Of a DNA stretch of 64,000 nt, positions 39,657 through 48,504 are shown piece after piece. The stretch is from JBFLVU01 sp037444825 (GTDB lineage: Bacteria > Acidobacteriota > UBA4820 > DSQY01), in NCBI GenBank assembly GCA_037444825.1, contig JBBILR010000012.1, positions 1 to 64,000 on the forward strand, given 5' to 3'. The first letter of the stretch is position 1. The number at the start of each line of letters is the position of its first letter. Position numbers and translations under genes: made by a program. A model generated the notes under the pieces. It was not told the DNA's origin. It saw only the letters and a list, made by a program, of their open reading frames with translations, and did not search any database.

Positions 39657-41018
39657 TCAACCCTCCTCCGGCCGGTGGAGGAGGCTGCGGGCCATCTCCA
39701 CGATGCCCGCCTCCATCTCCGCCCCCAGCGTGTTCTTGACGGCGAAGAGCTGGAAGTACAGCAGTTCGTTGAGGTCCCGGACCAGCGACGCCTCCCTCTC
39801 CCCCGGGAGGTCCGCCAGCCGCTCCAGGAGAGGCCCCGCCGGAAGGTTGCCCGTCTCGTCGAAGCCCAAGCCCGCCAGGAGGGAGCCGCCCGGCTCCAGC
39901 CCTTTGAAGAAGGCGCCCAGGATCACCTCCACCTTGGTCCCCACCTCCACCCGCAGGGCCTGGTAGATGGTGGAAAAGACGTTGTTGTAGCTCTCCAGGC
40001 GGGAGAGGAGGAGGTCCCGCTCCTCCGGGGGGAGACCCTCGGGAACGGGCGCCTCCGGCGACGCGGCGGGGACCTCCCCTTGGGCGCGGACGGTCCGGAT
40101 CAGCCCGGCGGCCAGAAGCGAGGCCACGGCCTTCCGCCCCTCCATTTCCCCCACCCCCGCCTGGGCCACCACTTCGTCCACCGTCCGGGCCCCGTTCACC
40201 TTGGCCAGGACCTGCTCCTCCTCGGGGGAGAGGGCGGTGCTGGCCGTGACCTCCTCCGCCACCTCGAGGACCGCATCGGCGGGAGGGAGTCGGTCCTTGA
40301 GCCGGGCCCACTCGTCCAGACGGCGGGTGGCCTCCATGACGTAGTTGGTGGTGGTGGAGGGAAGCCCCAGGACGAGCCGCGAATCCAGGGCTCCGTTCCG
40401 GAAGACGAAATGGCCCTCCGACAGGCCGAAGACGGCGTAGATCCGCTCCTCCACGCATCGGACCCATTGGGCGCGGAACTCCTCCGGGGAGAGGTCGGAG
40501 AGGGACAGGAGGACCGCCAGGGGATCCTGCCCCTCCTCGAGGAGACGGCGGCCCTGGGCCAGGTCCTGTTCCGTGACGAACTGGCGCTTCAGGAGGTGGG
40601 CCGCCAGGGAGTGGCGCGGGTCCCCGGCGGCCGCGAAGACCAGGCTGCCGTTCGCGAAGAAGCATCCCCAGGCGGTCTTCCCCTCCACGAGCAGCACGCC
40701 GCTCTTCTTGCTGGCGGAGAGGAAGAGGAAGACGTCGCTCAAAGAGAGGACCGAGAGGTCCCCCTCGAACTGCACCGCCTCCGCCACCCCGTTCTGGAAG
40801 GAGTGTTCGAGCACCCGGGAGAGGGCCTCCGGCTCGTGGTAGCGCCCCAGGAGGGAGGGAAGCTCCCCCGCCTCCAGGTCCACGAAGACCGGGGAGAGGA
40901 CGAGGCAGCCCGATCGGACGTGGACCACGGCCTCCCGGGCCTTGCCGAAGATTTCCTGGGCCAGCTCCGCCGGAAGGACGATGGAACCGTCCGGCTGGAC
41001 CGGTAGGGTCTTTCGCAC
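39657..41018 (-). CDS. DUF4388 (PATAN-like) signalling protein
   Basis: A 453-residue soluble protein. Residues 1-30 resemble an AbrB/SpoVT-type swapped hairpin (VRKTLPVQPDGSIVLPAELAQEIFG). Residues about 75-180 match the DUF4388 pattern (FEGDLSVLSLSDVFLFLSASKKSGVLLVEG, GSLVFAAAGDP). A middle winged-helix-like region (VDEVVAQAGVGEMEGRKAVASLLAAGLI) and a helical C-terminal domain follow. DUF4388 proteins accompany two-component systems in deltaproteobacteria and Acidobacteriota; their role is poorly known. GTG 41018 is chosen because GGGGAGG lies four bases upstream and the promoter places the transcript start inside the earlier ATG (41036). Confidence 0.8.
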   Translation of the reverse strand: MRKTLPVQPDGSIVLPAELAQEIFGKAREAVVHVRSGCLVLSPVFVDLEAGELPSLLGRYHEPEALSRVLEHSFQNGVAEAVQFEGDLSVLSLSDVFLFLSASKKSGVLLVEGKTAWGCFFANGSLVFAAAGDPRHSLAAHLLKRQFVTEQDLAQGRRLLEEGQDPLAVLLSLSDLSPEEFRAQWVRCVEERIYAVFGLSEGHFVFRNGALDSRLVLGLPSTTTNYVMEATRRLDEWARLKDRLPPADAVLEVAEEVTASTALSPEEEQVLAKVNGARTVDEVVAQAGVGEMEGRKAVASLLAAGLIRTVRAQGEVPAASPEAPVPEGLPPEERDLLLSRLESYNNVFSTIYQALRVEVGTKVEVILGAFFKGLEPGGSLLAGLGFDETGNLPAGPLLERLADLPGEREASLVRDLNELLYFQLFAVKNTLGAEMEAGIVEMARSLLHRPEEG

Positions 41019-41034
41019 GGGGCCTCCCCTGGCC

Positions 41035-41064
41035 ATCCTAGCGGCAGGGGCCGCGGTGTGTCAA
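41035..41064 (-). promoter_or_regulatory. Promoter of the DUF4388 gene
   Basis: TTGACA (41059-41064) and TAGGAT (41035-41040) on the minus strand are 18 bases apart. Its -10 box overlaps the upstream ATG at 41036, so that ATG cannot be on the transcript, which decides for the GTG start at 41018. Confidence 0.6.
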
Positions 41065-41125
41065 CGCGGCTTCCGCCCGGCCCGGGCTTCGGCCGCCCCC
41101 TTCCGCGCGCCGCGGGGAAGCCCCC

Positions 41126-41154
41126 TTGCCCGGGTCCCCTTCCGCCCGTATGCT
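41126..41154 (+). promoter_or_regulatory. Promoter of anmK
   Basis: TTGCCC (41126-41131) and TATGCT (41149-41154) are 17 bases apart, 17 bases before the anmK ATG. The same TATGCT -10 box is seen before buk and before the multiheme cytochrome gene. Confidence 0.55.
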
Positions 41155-41171
41155 GGAGGGGAGGGCGGGCC

Positions 41172-42371
41172 ATGGAAGAGCGTGAAGAAAAGCCTCCGGA
41201 GGTCTACGCCGGCCTCATGTCGGGGACATCGGCCGACGGGGTGGACGCCGCCCTCGTGACCTTCGGCGGCGACGAGGGGCCGCCCCTCACGTTGCTGGCC
41301 CACGAGACCCTGCGGTACTCCCCCGAGGTCCAGGCCCGGATCCGGGCCTGCCAGGGGGCCTCCGTCCCGTCCCTCCGGGAGGTGGTCCTTTTGGACGCCT
41401 ACCTGGGCGAGCTCTTCGCCCATGCCCTCCTTCGCCTGATCGAGAAGGCCGGCGTGGAGAGGGACCGGGTGGCCGCCGTGGGGAGCCACGGCCAAACCCT
41501 CTACCACCACCCCCGCTGGGAATCCTTTCCGGGATTCACGGTGCACGGGACCTTCCAGGCGGGGAACCCGGCGGTGATCGCCGAGCGGACGGGCTTCACC
41601 GTCGTCTCCCGCTTCCGGTGCCGGGACATGGCCGCCGGGGGCGAGGGGGCTCCCCTGGCCCCCCTGCTGGACCACTTCCTCTACCACCACCCCTCCCGGG
41701 GGCGGTTGGCCCTCAACATCGGGGGGATCGCCAACGTGACCGCCATCCCGGCGGGGGCGGGTCTGGAGCGGGTCACCGCCTTCGACACCGGGCCGGGGAA
41801 CGTCCTCATGGACCTGGCGGTGCGCCGCTTCACCGGCGGAAAGGCGGCTTTCGACCTCAACGGGGCCTGGGCGTCGTCGGGGAAGGTGGTGGAACCCCTC
41901 CTCCGCCGGCTCCTGGAACACCCCTTCCTCAAGGCGCCGCCTCCCAAATCCGCCGACCGGGATACCTTCGGCCCCGCCCTTCTGGAGCGGATCTTGACCG
42001 AATTCCCCGCCGTAGCCCCCAAGGACCTCCTGGCGACGCTGGCCGCCTTCACCGTCGGCAGCGCGACCTCCGCCATCTTGGAGTTCCTTCTCCAGAAGGA
42101 GCGGTACGAGGAGTTGATCGTCTCCGGAGGAGGCGCCGAAAACCCCGTGCTGATGAAGGGCCTCGCCGAAGCCCTCCCCAAGCTCATGGTGACGAAGGCC
42201 GACGAATACGCCGTCCCCGGCCGGGCCAAGGAAGCGGTTCTCATGGCCTTCCTGGCCCGCCAGACCCTGGCGGGGCGCGCCGGAAACGTCCCCTCGGCCA
42301 CGGGAGCCCGGCGCCCGGTGGTCCTCGGCTCCATCACCCCCGGCTCCCGCTTTCCCTTCCCGCGGCCATGA
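41172..42371 (+). CDS. anmK: Anhydro-N-acetylmuramic acid kinase
   Basis: A 399-residue sugar kinase that opens and phosphorylates anhydro-MurNAc released during peptidoglycan turnover, giving MurNAc-6-phosphate. Family marks are GLMSGTSADGVDAALV at the start, GSHGQTLYHHP, LNIGGIANVT, AFDTGPGNVLMD and IVSGGGAENP. Length is normal. ATG 41172 is preceded by a GGGGAGGG stretch. It overlaps the downstream binding-protein gene by four bases, pointing to linked uptake of wall peptides. MurQ, the next enzyme, is not in the window. Confidence 0.95.
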   Translation: MEEREEKPPEVYAGLMSGTSADGVDAALVTFGGDEGPPLTLLAHETLRYSPEVQARIRACQGASVPSLREVVLLDAYLGELFAHALLRLIEKAGVERDRVAAVGSHGQTLYHHPRWESFPGFTVHGTFQAGNPAVIAERTGFTVVSRFRCRDMAAGGEGAPLAPLLDHFLYHHPSRGRLALNIGGIANVTAIPAGAGLERVTAFDTGPGNVLMDLAVRRFTGGKAAFDLNGAWASSGKVVEPLLRRLLEHPFLKAPPPKSADRDTFGPALLERILTEFPAVAPKDLLATLAAFTVGSATSAILEFLLQKERYEELIVSGGGAENPVLMKGLAEALPKLMVTKADEYAVPGRAKEAVLMAFLARQTLAGRAGNVPSATGARRPVVLGSITPGSRFPFPRP

Positions 42372-43876
42372 CCCGCCGGGCGCGCGGGGCGGCGCTCCTG
42401 GCCCTCCTCGCCCTCCTTTGCGCCGCCTGTCATCGCCCTGCGCGGAGGGCCGCCCTCGTGGTGGCGGTGGAGGCCGACCCCTCCTCCCTCGATCCCCGGC
42501 TGGGGTCGGACGTCGCCTCCGACCGGGCCCACCGCCTGCTCCACCGGGGGCTCTTCGCCACGGCCCCCGACGGCACGCCGGAACCGGACCTGTGCCGGTC
42601 CTACCGCTTCGAGGGAACGAACACCCTGGTTCTCACGCTGAAGGAAGGGGTCCGGTTCTCCGACGGCCGTACCGTGACCGCCGAAGACGCCGCCGCCACC
42701 CTGCGCTCCATTCTGGAGGACCGGCCGCCCTCCTTCCGGAAGGGGGACCTTCGGGCCGTATTTTCCGTGGAAGCGCTGGGCGCCCAAAGGCTCCGGATTC
42801 GCTTGAAGGAGCCCTTCTCTCCCCTGCCGTCGGTGCTGAACTTCGGGATTCTGCCCGCCGACGAGGCCCGAATGGCCCGCCCCCCGGAGATTCCCACCGG
42901 CTGCGGCCCTTACCGCCTGAAGGGAAGGGTCCGTGGCCAGTGGCTCTTCTTCGAGCGGAACCCCTTCGCCGACCCGCCCCCCCGCTCGCCCACGGTGGCC
43001 TTCAAGGTCATCCCCGACCCCGTGGTGCGGGGGCTGGAACTGCGCCGCGGGGGGGTGGACCTGGTGGTCAACGACCTCCCTCCCGACTCCCTGAAGTACT
43101 TCCTCCGGCAAGGCTACACGGTGGTGAGGAGCCCGGGCTCCAGCTTCGCCTACGTGGGCCTGAACTGCGGACACCCGCCGCTCCATCTCCCGGAGGTCCG
43201 ACGGGCCCTCTCCCTGGCCCTGGACCGGGAGATCCTCGTGCGGACCATCCTGGCGGGGTTCGCCCGTCCGGCCTCGGGCCTCCTCCCCCCGGAGCACTGG
43301 GCCGCCGCGTCCCTCCCCCCGCCCCCCCACGACCCCGAGGAGGCCGAACGGCTCCTGGACGCGGCGGGCCTGCCCCGAGGGCGGGACGGGGTCCGCTTCC
43401 GCATCTCCTACAAGACCTCGGAGAACAAGGTTTCCAGGGCCGTGGCGGCGGTTCTGGCCGAGCAGTGGGCCGCGGTGGGGGTGCAGGCGGAGGTGCGCTG
43501 GCTGGAGTGGGGAACCTTCTACGGCGACGTGAAGGCCGGGCGCTTCGACGCCTTCGGCCTCACGTGGGTGGGCGTCACCGACCCCGACGGCCTCCGCCTG
43601 CGCTTCTCCTCCGCCGCCTTCCCCCCGGAGGGTCTCAACCGGGGGCGCTATGGAAATCCCCGGGTGGACGACCTCCTCTCCCGGGGGGCCCGGGAGGGGG
43701 ACCGGGAGGCCCGGCGGGCCCTCTACGTCGAGGCTCAGCGGATCCTCGCCGAGGAGGCGCCGGTCCTGCCCCTCTGGCACCCCGACGCCGTCTGCGTCGC
43801 CCGGCCCTCCGTGGAGGGGATCGTCCTCCCCCCCGACGGGAACTACTCCTTCCTCGCCCGGGTGGCGGTCCGGTGA
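42368..43876 (+). CDS. Peptide-binding lipoprotein (SBP family 5)
   Basis: A 502-residue periplasmic binding protein for an oligopeptide ABC importer. A signal peptide with lipobox LLCAAC puts the acylated Cys at about residue 21. Family 5 features are VEADPSSLDPRLGSD, LTLKEGVRFSDGRTVTAEDAA, YVGLNCGHPPLHLPEVRRALSLALDRE and the C-terminal EEAPVLPLWHPDAV. ATG 42368 overlaps the anmK stop (ATGA). No permease or ATPase genes adjoin it, so it must use components encoded elsewhere. The link with AnmK suggests muropeptide recycling, as for E. coli MppA, which is inference. Confidence 0.92.
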   Translation: MTRRARGAALLALLALLCAACHRPARRAALVVAVEADPSSLDPRLGSDVASDRAHRLLHRGLFATAPDGTPEPDLCRSYRFEGTNTLVLTLKEGVRFSDGRTVTAEDAAATLRSILEDRPPSFRKGDLRAVFSVEALGAQRLRIRLKEPFSPLPSVLNFGILPADEARMARPPEIPTGCGPYRLKGRVRGQWLFFERNPFADPPPRSPTVAFKVIPDPVVRGLELRRGGVDLVVNDLPPDSLKYFLRQGYTVVRSPGSSFAYVGLNCGHPPLHLPEVRRALSLALDREILVRTILAGFARPASGLLPPEHWAAASLPPPPHDPEEAERLLDAAGLPRGRDGVRFRISYKTSENKVSRAVAAVLAEQWAAVGVQAEVRWLEWGTFYGDVKAGRFDAFGLTWVGVTDPDGLRLRFSSAAFPPEGLNRGRYGNPRVDDLLSRGAREGDREARRALYVEAQRILAEEAPVLPLWHPDAVCVARPSVEGIVLPPDGNYSFLARVAVR

Positions 43877-43945
43877 GGGAGCGGAACGCTGGTCCCGAGC
43901 GGGGTTTCACCTCCCTGGGGGTCAGGGCTTCGGCGGCTCCTCTTC

Positions 43946-44890
43946 TTACGGCGCGGCGTTCTCCCCCGGGCCGCGGTGCTTGACCGTCAGGGCCCCCAGG
44001 GCGATGGAGTACATCTTGGCCTCGGGGGTGTCGGACCGGCTGGGGATGAGGACCGGCGCCGCGGCGCCCATGATCACGTGGGCCAGGGGAAGCCTGGCGA
44101 AGTAGGTGGTGGACTTGGCCAGCAGGTTCGCCGAGACGATCTCCGGGCAGAGAAGGATGTCCGCCCGGCCGGCCACGTCCCCCTTGTGGCCCTTCTTGGC
44201 CACCGCCTCGGGGGAGATGGCCAGGTCCAGACTCAGGGGGCCTTCCACCTCGCAGTCGGTGAGGATCCCGCAGTGGGCCATGCGGGCCAGGGCCGCCGCG
44301 TCCATGCTGGGGCCGTGGCCGGGGAGGACGTTCTCCACCGCCGAAAGCACGGCCACCCGGGGGCGGGCGAAGCCCAGGCGGTGGTACAGCTCCACGGCGT
44401 TCTCGAGGATCTGGCGCTTGGCCTGGAGGTCCGGGTTCAGGTTGATGCCCCCGTCGGTGATGCAGACGAGGCGCACCCCGTCCTTGCAGGGGCACTCGAA
44501 GAGGAAGCAGTCGGAGAGGAGACGACCGGTCCTCAGCCCGTTCTCCCGGTCCAGCACGGCGTGCATCAGGGTCCCCGTCTGGGTCTTCCCCTTGAGGAGG
44601 ATCTGTCCCTCCCCGGAACGCACCAGCTCCACCGCCCGGCGCGCCGCCGTTTCCTCGTCGGGCGCGTCCACGATCTGGGCGTGCTTGAGCCGCTCCGGAA
44701 GGGCGTCGAGGGCGGGGCCGAGGAGACCCGGGTCCCCCACCAGGATGCCGTGGGCCAGCCCACGGCGCTCCGCTTCCAGCAGGGCCGAAAGGGCCGCGGG
44801 GTCGTGCCCCGCCGCCACCACGACCCCGTAGGGCGCCCGCTTGAGGGCCGCCTCCAGGATTTCTTCAAGACGGCTGATTCTGGGCGACAT
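43946..44890 (-). CDS. ptb: Phosphate butyryltransferase family enzyme
   Basis: A 314-residue acyl-CoA:phosphate acyltransferase of the Pta/Ptb family, converting an acyl-CoA and phosphate to acyl-phosphate. Features: LLKGKTQTGTLMHAVLDRENGLRTGRLLSD, CITDGGINLNPDLQAKRQILENAV, GPLSLDLAISPEAVAKKG, and LCPEIVSANLLAKSTTYFA. The size and the ITDGGINLNP segment favour the Ptb branch. ATG 44890 lies inside the iorB end (26-bp overlap). In an operon with iorA/iorB and buk, it would conserve the energy of acyl-CoA made from amino-acid-derived 2-oxoacids. Confidence 0.9.
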   Translation of the reverse strand: MSPRISRLEEILEAALKRAPYGVVVAAGHDPAALSALLEAERRGLAHGILVGDPGLLGPALDALPERLKHAQIVDAPDEETAARRAVELVRSGEGQILLKGKTQTGTLMHAVLDRENGLRTGRLLSDCFLFECPCKDGVRLVCITDGGINLNPDLQAKRQILENAVELYHRLGFARPRVAVLSAVENVLPGHGPSMDAAALARMAHCGILTDCEVEGPLSLDLAISPEAVAKKGHKGDVAGRADILLCPEIVSANLLAKSTTYFARLPLAHVIMGAAAPVLIPSRSDTPEAKMYSIALGALTVKHRGPGENAAP

Positions 44891-45461
44891 CGGTAACCCC
44901 CCTTCGAAAGGCCTTCAGGCAGGCCTCCTGGATCTTCTTCGGGAACCGCTTCCGGATGGCCGCTTCCCAGTTTTCCGGCGTGAGGGGCAGGTGGCGGGAG
45001 AGGGCCCCCAGGAGGATGAGGTTCACCATCCGGATGTCCCCTTCCTCCTTGGCCATGCGGACGGCGTCCACCCAGACGAGCCTCGGGGCCTTCTCTTCGA
45101 GGATGCGGTCAATCCCGGGAAGGTACCCCGAGTCCTTCTTCAGGCTCTGGGTCAGGGGAGGGATCTCCAGCGGGGAGACGAAGGCCGTTCCCCTCGGACC
45201 GAGGAAGTGAAGGTTCCGAACGGCCTCCAGCTTCTCGAAGGCCACCAGAAAATGGGCGCCCCCCGGAGGGATGAGGGAGGAAGGGACCTCCTTCCCGATG
45301 CGCACGTGGGTGTCCACGTTGCCGCCCCGCTGGGCCATGCCGTGGACTTCGCTCATCTTGACGTCCAGGCCGGCGTCCACCGCCGCCAGCGCCAGCACCC
45401 GGCTGCTGGTCAGGATCCCCTGGCCGCCCACCCCCGCGAAGAGAACGTTGGTGATCTCCAT
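44865..45461 (-). CDS. iorB: Indolepyruvate ferredoxin oxidoreductase beta subunit
   Basis: A 198-residue gamma-type subunit of 2-oxoacid:ferredoxin oxidoreductases: ITNVLFAGVGGQGILTSSRVLALAA, then KMSEVHGMAQRGGNVDTHVRIG, then AFEKLEAVRNL. It pairs with IorA to oxidise aryl pyruvates to aryl-acyl-CoA with reduction of ferredoxin. ATG 45461 has GAGGAAGG upstream and follows iorA by 43 bases. Confidence 0.94.
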   Translation of the reverse strand: MEITNVLFAGVGGQGILTSSRVLALAAVDAGLDVKMSEVHGMAQRGGNVDTHVRIGKEVPSSLIPPGGAHFLVAFEKLEAVRNLHFLGPRGTAFVSPLEIPPLTQSLKKDSGYLPGIDRILEEKAPRLVWVDAVRMAKEEGDIRMVNLILLGALSRHLPLTPENWEAAIRKRFPKKIQEACLKAFRRGVTDVAQNQPS

Positions 45462-45504
45462 GGCCTTCCTCTCTTCTCGCGATGCCTTCCGTGGAACCTC
45501 GGGG

Positions 45505-47265
45505 TTACGCCTCCCCCCGCCCGGCCGGGAGAGAGAGGCTTCCCGACTCGCAGACCTGGACGCAGACCCCGCAACCGGTGCAGAGGTCGGGGTCCAGGTC
45601 GGGGAATCCGTCCTTTTCGTGGAGGGCCATGCAGCCCACCCGGACGCAGGCCCCGCAGCGGTCGCAGGTCTCCAGGTGGATCTCCACCGGCCGGCCCTTG
45701 GGTATCCGGCTCCCCAGGAGGCAGGGGGCCACCGCCACCACCACCGAGACCTCCGGGGCCGCCAGTTCCTCCTCCAGAACCTTCCTCGTGGCTTCGAGGT
45801 CGTAGGGGTTCACCTCCCGCACGCGCTTCACCCCCAGGGCCCGGCAGACCTCCGCCACGTTGAGCTGGGGCGCGTCGTTTCCCCGGATGTCCTTGCCGGT
45901 GCCGGGGTGGGGCTGGCCGCCGGTCATGGCGGTCCACCGGTTGTCCAGGATGACCAGCGTGGCGGCGCTCCGGTTGACGATCATGTCGATGAGGGCGGGA
46001 ATGCCCGAGTGGAAGAAGGTGGAGTCGCCGATGACCCCCACGGTCTTCCCCTTTTCCTTGGGCCCCCCGAACTTCTCGAGCCCTTCGGCCATGCCCACCG
46101 AGGCCCCCATGCACATGCAGGAATCCATGGCGGCCAGCGGCTTGAGGGCGCCCAGGGTGTAGCACCCGATGTCCCCCATGACCCGGAGCTTCATCTCCCG
46201 GAAGAGGGTGAAGATACCGCGGTGGCTGCACCCGGGGCAGAGGGTGGGCGGCCGGGTGGGGACCTGGACGTCCCCGAGGTCCACGGTGACCCGGCTCCTC
46301 GGCGCGCCCAGGAGGGCCTTCTCCACCAGGGGCAGGTTCAGCTCGCCGGTGTACGGAAAGAGCTCCCGGCCGCCGTGGACGACGATCCCCGCCGCCCGCA
46401 TGGCCTCCTCCAGGTAGGGCTCCAGCTCCTCCACGACGTAGAGCCGCTCCACCGAAGCGGCGAACCTCCGGATCCGCTCCAGGGGAATGGGGTGGCTGAG
46501 CCCCACCTTCAGGATGGAAGCCCGGGGCATCACCTCCCGGACGTAACCGAAGGCCACCCCGGAGGTGACGATCCCCACTTCGGGAGAGCCCGGAAGAATG
46601 GGGTTCCAGAGGTCGCTCTCCTCCGCCAGGGCTCGGGCGGCGGCCAGCCGCTCCTCCACCTTGTGGCGGCGTTCCCGGGCGTGGCTCGGCAACATGACGT
46701 ACTTGGGGATGTTCTTGAGGTACCCCTTGGAGGCCCACTCCACGCGGTCCCCGAGCCGCACCACCCCCGTCTGGTGGCAGACGCGGGTGGTCATCCGCAA
46801 CAGGACCGGGGAATCGAAGCGCTCCGAGAGGGCGAAGGCCTCCCGCGTCATCCAGCGGGACTCTTCCACGTCGGACGGCTCCACCATGAGGACCTTGGCG
46901 GCTCGGGCTATGGCCCGGTTGTCCTGCTCGTCCTGGCTGGAGTGCATGCCCGGGTCGTCGGCGGAGACCACCACCAGCCCCCCGCCCACCCCCATGTACG
47001 AGGAGGAAAAGAGGGGGTCCGCGGCCACGTTCAGCCCCACGTGCTTCATGGTGACGAGGGACCGGACCCCCGCCAGGGAGGCGCCCATGGCGACCTCGTA
47101 TCCCACCTTCTCGTTGGGGGCCCACTGGACCTGAACGTCCTCGTAGCGCGCCAGGGCCTCCAGGATCTCGGTGCTCGGCGTCCCCGGATAGCCCGACCCG
47201 AAGGCCACGCGGGCCTCCCAAGCTCCACGGGCCACCGCTTCGTTGCCCAACATCAGTTCTCGCAC
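45505..47265 (-). CDS. iorA: Indolepyruvate ferredoxin oxidoreductase alpha subunit
   Basis: A 586-residue TPP enzyme. An N-terminal pyrimidine-binding domain (GSGYPGTPSTEILEAL, VTMKHVGLNVAADPL) is followed by a transketolase-like domain, the TPP-binding region GDIGCYTLGA...GDSTFFHSGI...DNRWTAMTGGQ, and a C-terminal ferredoxin domain with CDRCGACVRVGC and CTGCGVCVQVC (two 4Fe-4S clusters; one motif has a longer Cys spacing). It decarboxylates transaminated aromatic amino acids to acyl-CoA. The start is GTG 47265 with GGAG seven bases upstream; it overlaps the buk stop by 13 bases. Oxygen sensitivity of the family implies an anaerobic lifestyle. Confidence 0.95.
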   Translation of the reverse strand: MRELMLGNEAVARGAWEARVAFGSGYPGTPSTEILEALARYEDVQVQWAPNEKVGYEVAMGASLAGVRSLVTMKHVGLNVAADPLFSSSYMGVGGGLVVVSADDPGMHSSQDEQDNRAIARAAKVLMVEPSDVEESRWMTREAFALSERFDSPVLLRMTTRVCHQTGVVRLGDRVEWASKGYLKNIPKYVMLPSHARERRHKVEERLAAARALAEESDLWNPILPGSPEVGIVTSGVAFGYVREVMPRASILKVGLSHPIPLERIRRFAASVERLYVVEELEPYLEEAMRAAGIVVHGGRELFPYTGELNLPLVEKALLGAPRSRVTVDLGDVQVPTRPPTLCPGCSHRGIFTLFREMKLRVMGDIGCYTLGALKPLAAMDSCMCMGASVGMAEGLEKFGGPKEKGKTVGVIGDSTFFHSGIPALIDMIVNRSAATLVILDNRWTAMTGGQPHPGTGKDIRGNDAPQLNVAEVCRALGVKRVREVNPYDLEATRKVLEEELAAPEVSVVVAVAPCLLGSRIPKGRPVEIHLETCDRCGACVRVGCMALHEKDGFPDLDPDLCTGCGVCVQVCESGSLSLPAGRGEA

Positions 47266-48329
47266 GGCGTCTCTCCCGGATAGTCGATGGGGGCCTCCTC
47301 GCCCCGGAGGACCCGGATGGCTCCCATGGCCAGCGCCTCCATTTCAAACTCCCCGGGGAAGCGGAAAATGGGGGCCAGGGGGCCGATGCGTTCGGCCAGC
47401 AGCCTGCAGAAGAGGTTGGAGTGGCTGAGGCCGCCGGTGAGGACCACGGCGTCCAGCCGGAAGGAGAGGACCGCCGCCATGGCGCCGATCTCCTTGGCGG
47501 TGTGGTAGGCCATGGCCTCGTAGACCTCCCGGGCCTTCGGGTCCCCCTGGGCGATCCGCGCCTCCACCTCCAAGGCGTCGCAGGTCCCGAGGTGGGCCAA
47601 AAGCCCGCCCTCCCTGGTGGTCATCCGCTTCAGGTCCGCCGCCGTCACCGTCCCCGAAAAGCAGAGGCGGATCAGCGGCTGGGTGGGGAGGGTCCCCGCC
47701 CGGGTGGGGGAGAAGGGCCCCCCGGAGTTGGCGTTGTTGGTGTCCAGGATCCTTCCCCCCTCCATGGGGACGATGGAGAAGCCGCCCCCCAGGTGGGCCA
47801 CCACCAGGCGGCTCTCCTTCAGCTTCTTCTCAAGCCTCTCACAGGCCTTGCGGGCCGCGGCGTGGAGGTTGAGGGCGTGGGAGAGGGCCTGCCGGCGGAT
47901 CTGGGGCAGCCCCGTGTACCTGGCCAGGGGTAGCATCTCGTCCACCGCCACCGGGTCCACGACGTAGGCGGGGACGCCGTAGCGGGCGGCCACCGCGTGG
48001 GCGATGAGACACCCCAGGTTGGAGACGTGCTCCCCCTGATACCCCTTCCGGGCGTCCTCCAGCATGGCCTCGTTGACCACGAGCGTGCCGGAGGGAACGG
48101 GGCGGATGAGCCCCCCGCGGCCCACCACCGCGTGGAGGGGGGAATCGCCCCACCTACCCAGGAATCCGAGGGCGCCCTCGATCCGCCCGGGCAGTTGCTC
48201 GGCGAGCGCTCCGGAGGACGCTCCCTCGGGAACCGTCTCCTCCGCCTCGCACCCCTTTTCGGTGTACAGCGCCAGCTTGGTTCCGGTGGAGCCGGGGTTG
48301 ATCACCAGGACGCGAAAGGCTGGGGCCAT
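47253..48329 (-). CDS. buk: Butyrate kinase family enzyme
   Basis: A 358-residue acetate/butyrate kinase family protein: VLVINPGSTGTKLALY at the start, GRGGLIRPVPSGTLVVN, LSHALNLHAAARK, VAHLGGGFSIVPMEGG and VVLTGGLSHSNLF. It moves phosphate from acyl-phosphate to ADP. ATG 48329 has GGAG eight bases upstream; a GTG at 48338 is in frame but poorer. First gene of buk-iorA-iorB-ptb. In this context the acyl group is probably aryl-acetyl or branched-chain rather than butyryl, which is inference. Confidence 0.92.
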   Translation of the reverse strand: MAPAFRVLVINPGSTGTKLALYTEKGCEAEETVPEGASSGALAEQLPGRIEGALGFLGRWGDSPLHAVVGRGGLIRPVPSGTLVVNEAMLEDARKGYQGEHVSNLGCLIAHAVAARYGVPAYVVDPVAVDEMLPLARYTGLPQIRRQALSHALNLHAAARKACERLEKKLKESRLVVAHLGGGFSIVPMEGGRILDTNNANSGGPFSPTRAGTLPTQPLIRLCFSGTVTAADLKRMTTREGGLLAHLGTCDALEVEARIAQGDPKAREVYEAMAYHTAKEIGAMAAVLSFRLDAVVLTGGLSHSNLFCRLLAERIGPLAPIFRFPGEFEMEALAMGAIRVLRGEEAPIDYPGETPCEN

Positions 48330-48356
48330 GGCGCACACTCCGTTCGTCAGGGAAGG

Positions 48357-48385
48357 AGCATAGCCGCCCGGCCGCCCCCCGGCAA
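48357..48385 (-). promoter_or_regulatory. Promoter of the buk-iorAB-ptb operon
   Basis: TTGCCG (48380-48385) and TATGCT (48357-48362) on the minus strand are 17 bases apart, about 20 bases upstream of the predicted transcript start's GGAG and the buk ATG. Confidence 0.55.
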
Positions 48386-48504
48386 GGGAGCCGAAGCAAC
48401 CTCCTCACGTGGTGGGGCTTCTGGCGCCGGGAACCTCCGTCCGCTCCCCGGGACACTCCCGGCTTTTCTTCCGTGGGGCCGGGGCTATACTGGGGAGGAG
48501 AGGA

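Noticed and set aside
48418..48440. Sigma-54-like element (GG and GC twelve bases apart) before the kinase gene at 48505
   Set aside because: Only the dinucleotides match; the other conserved positions do not, so chance is likely at this GC content.
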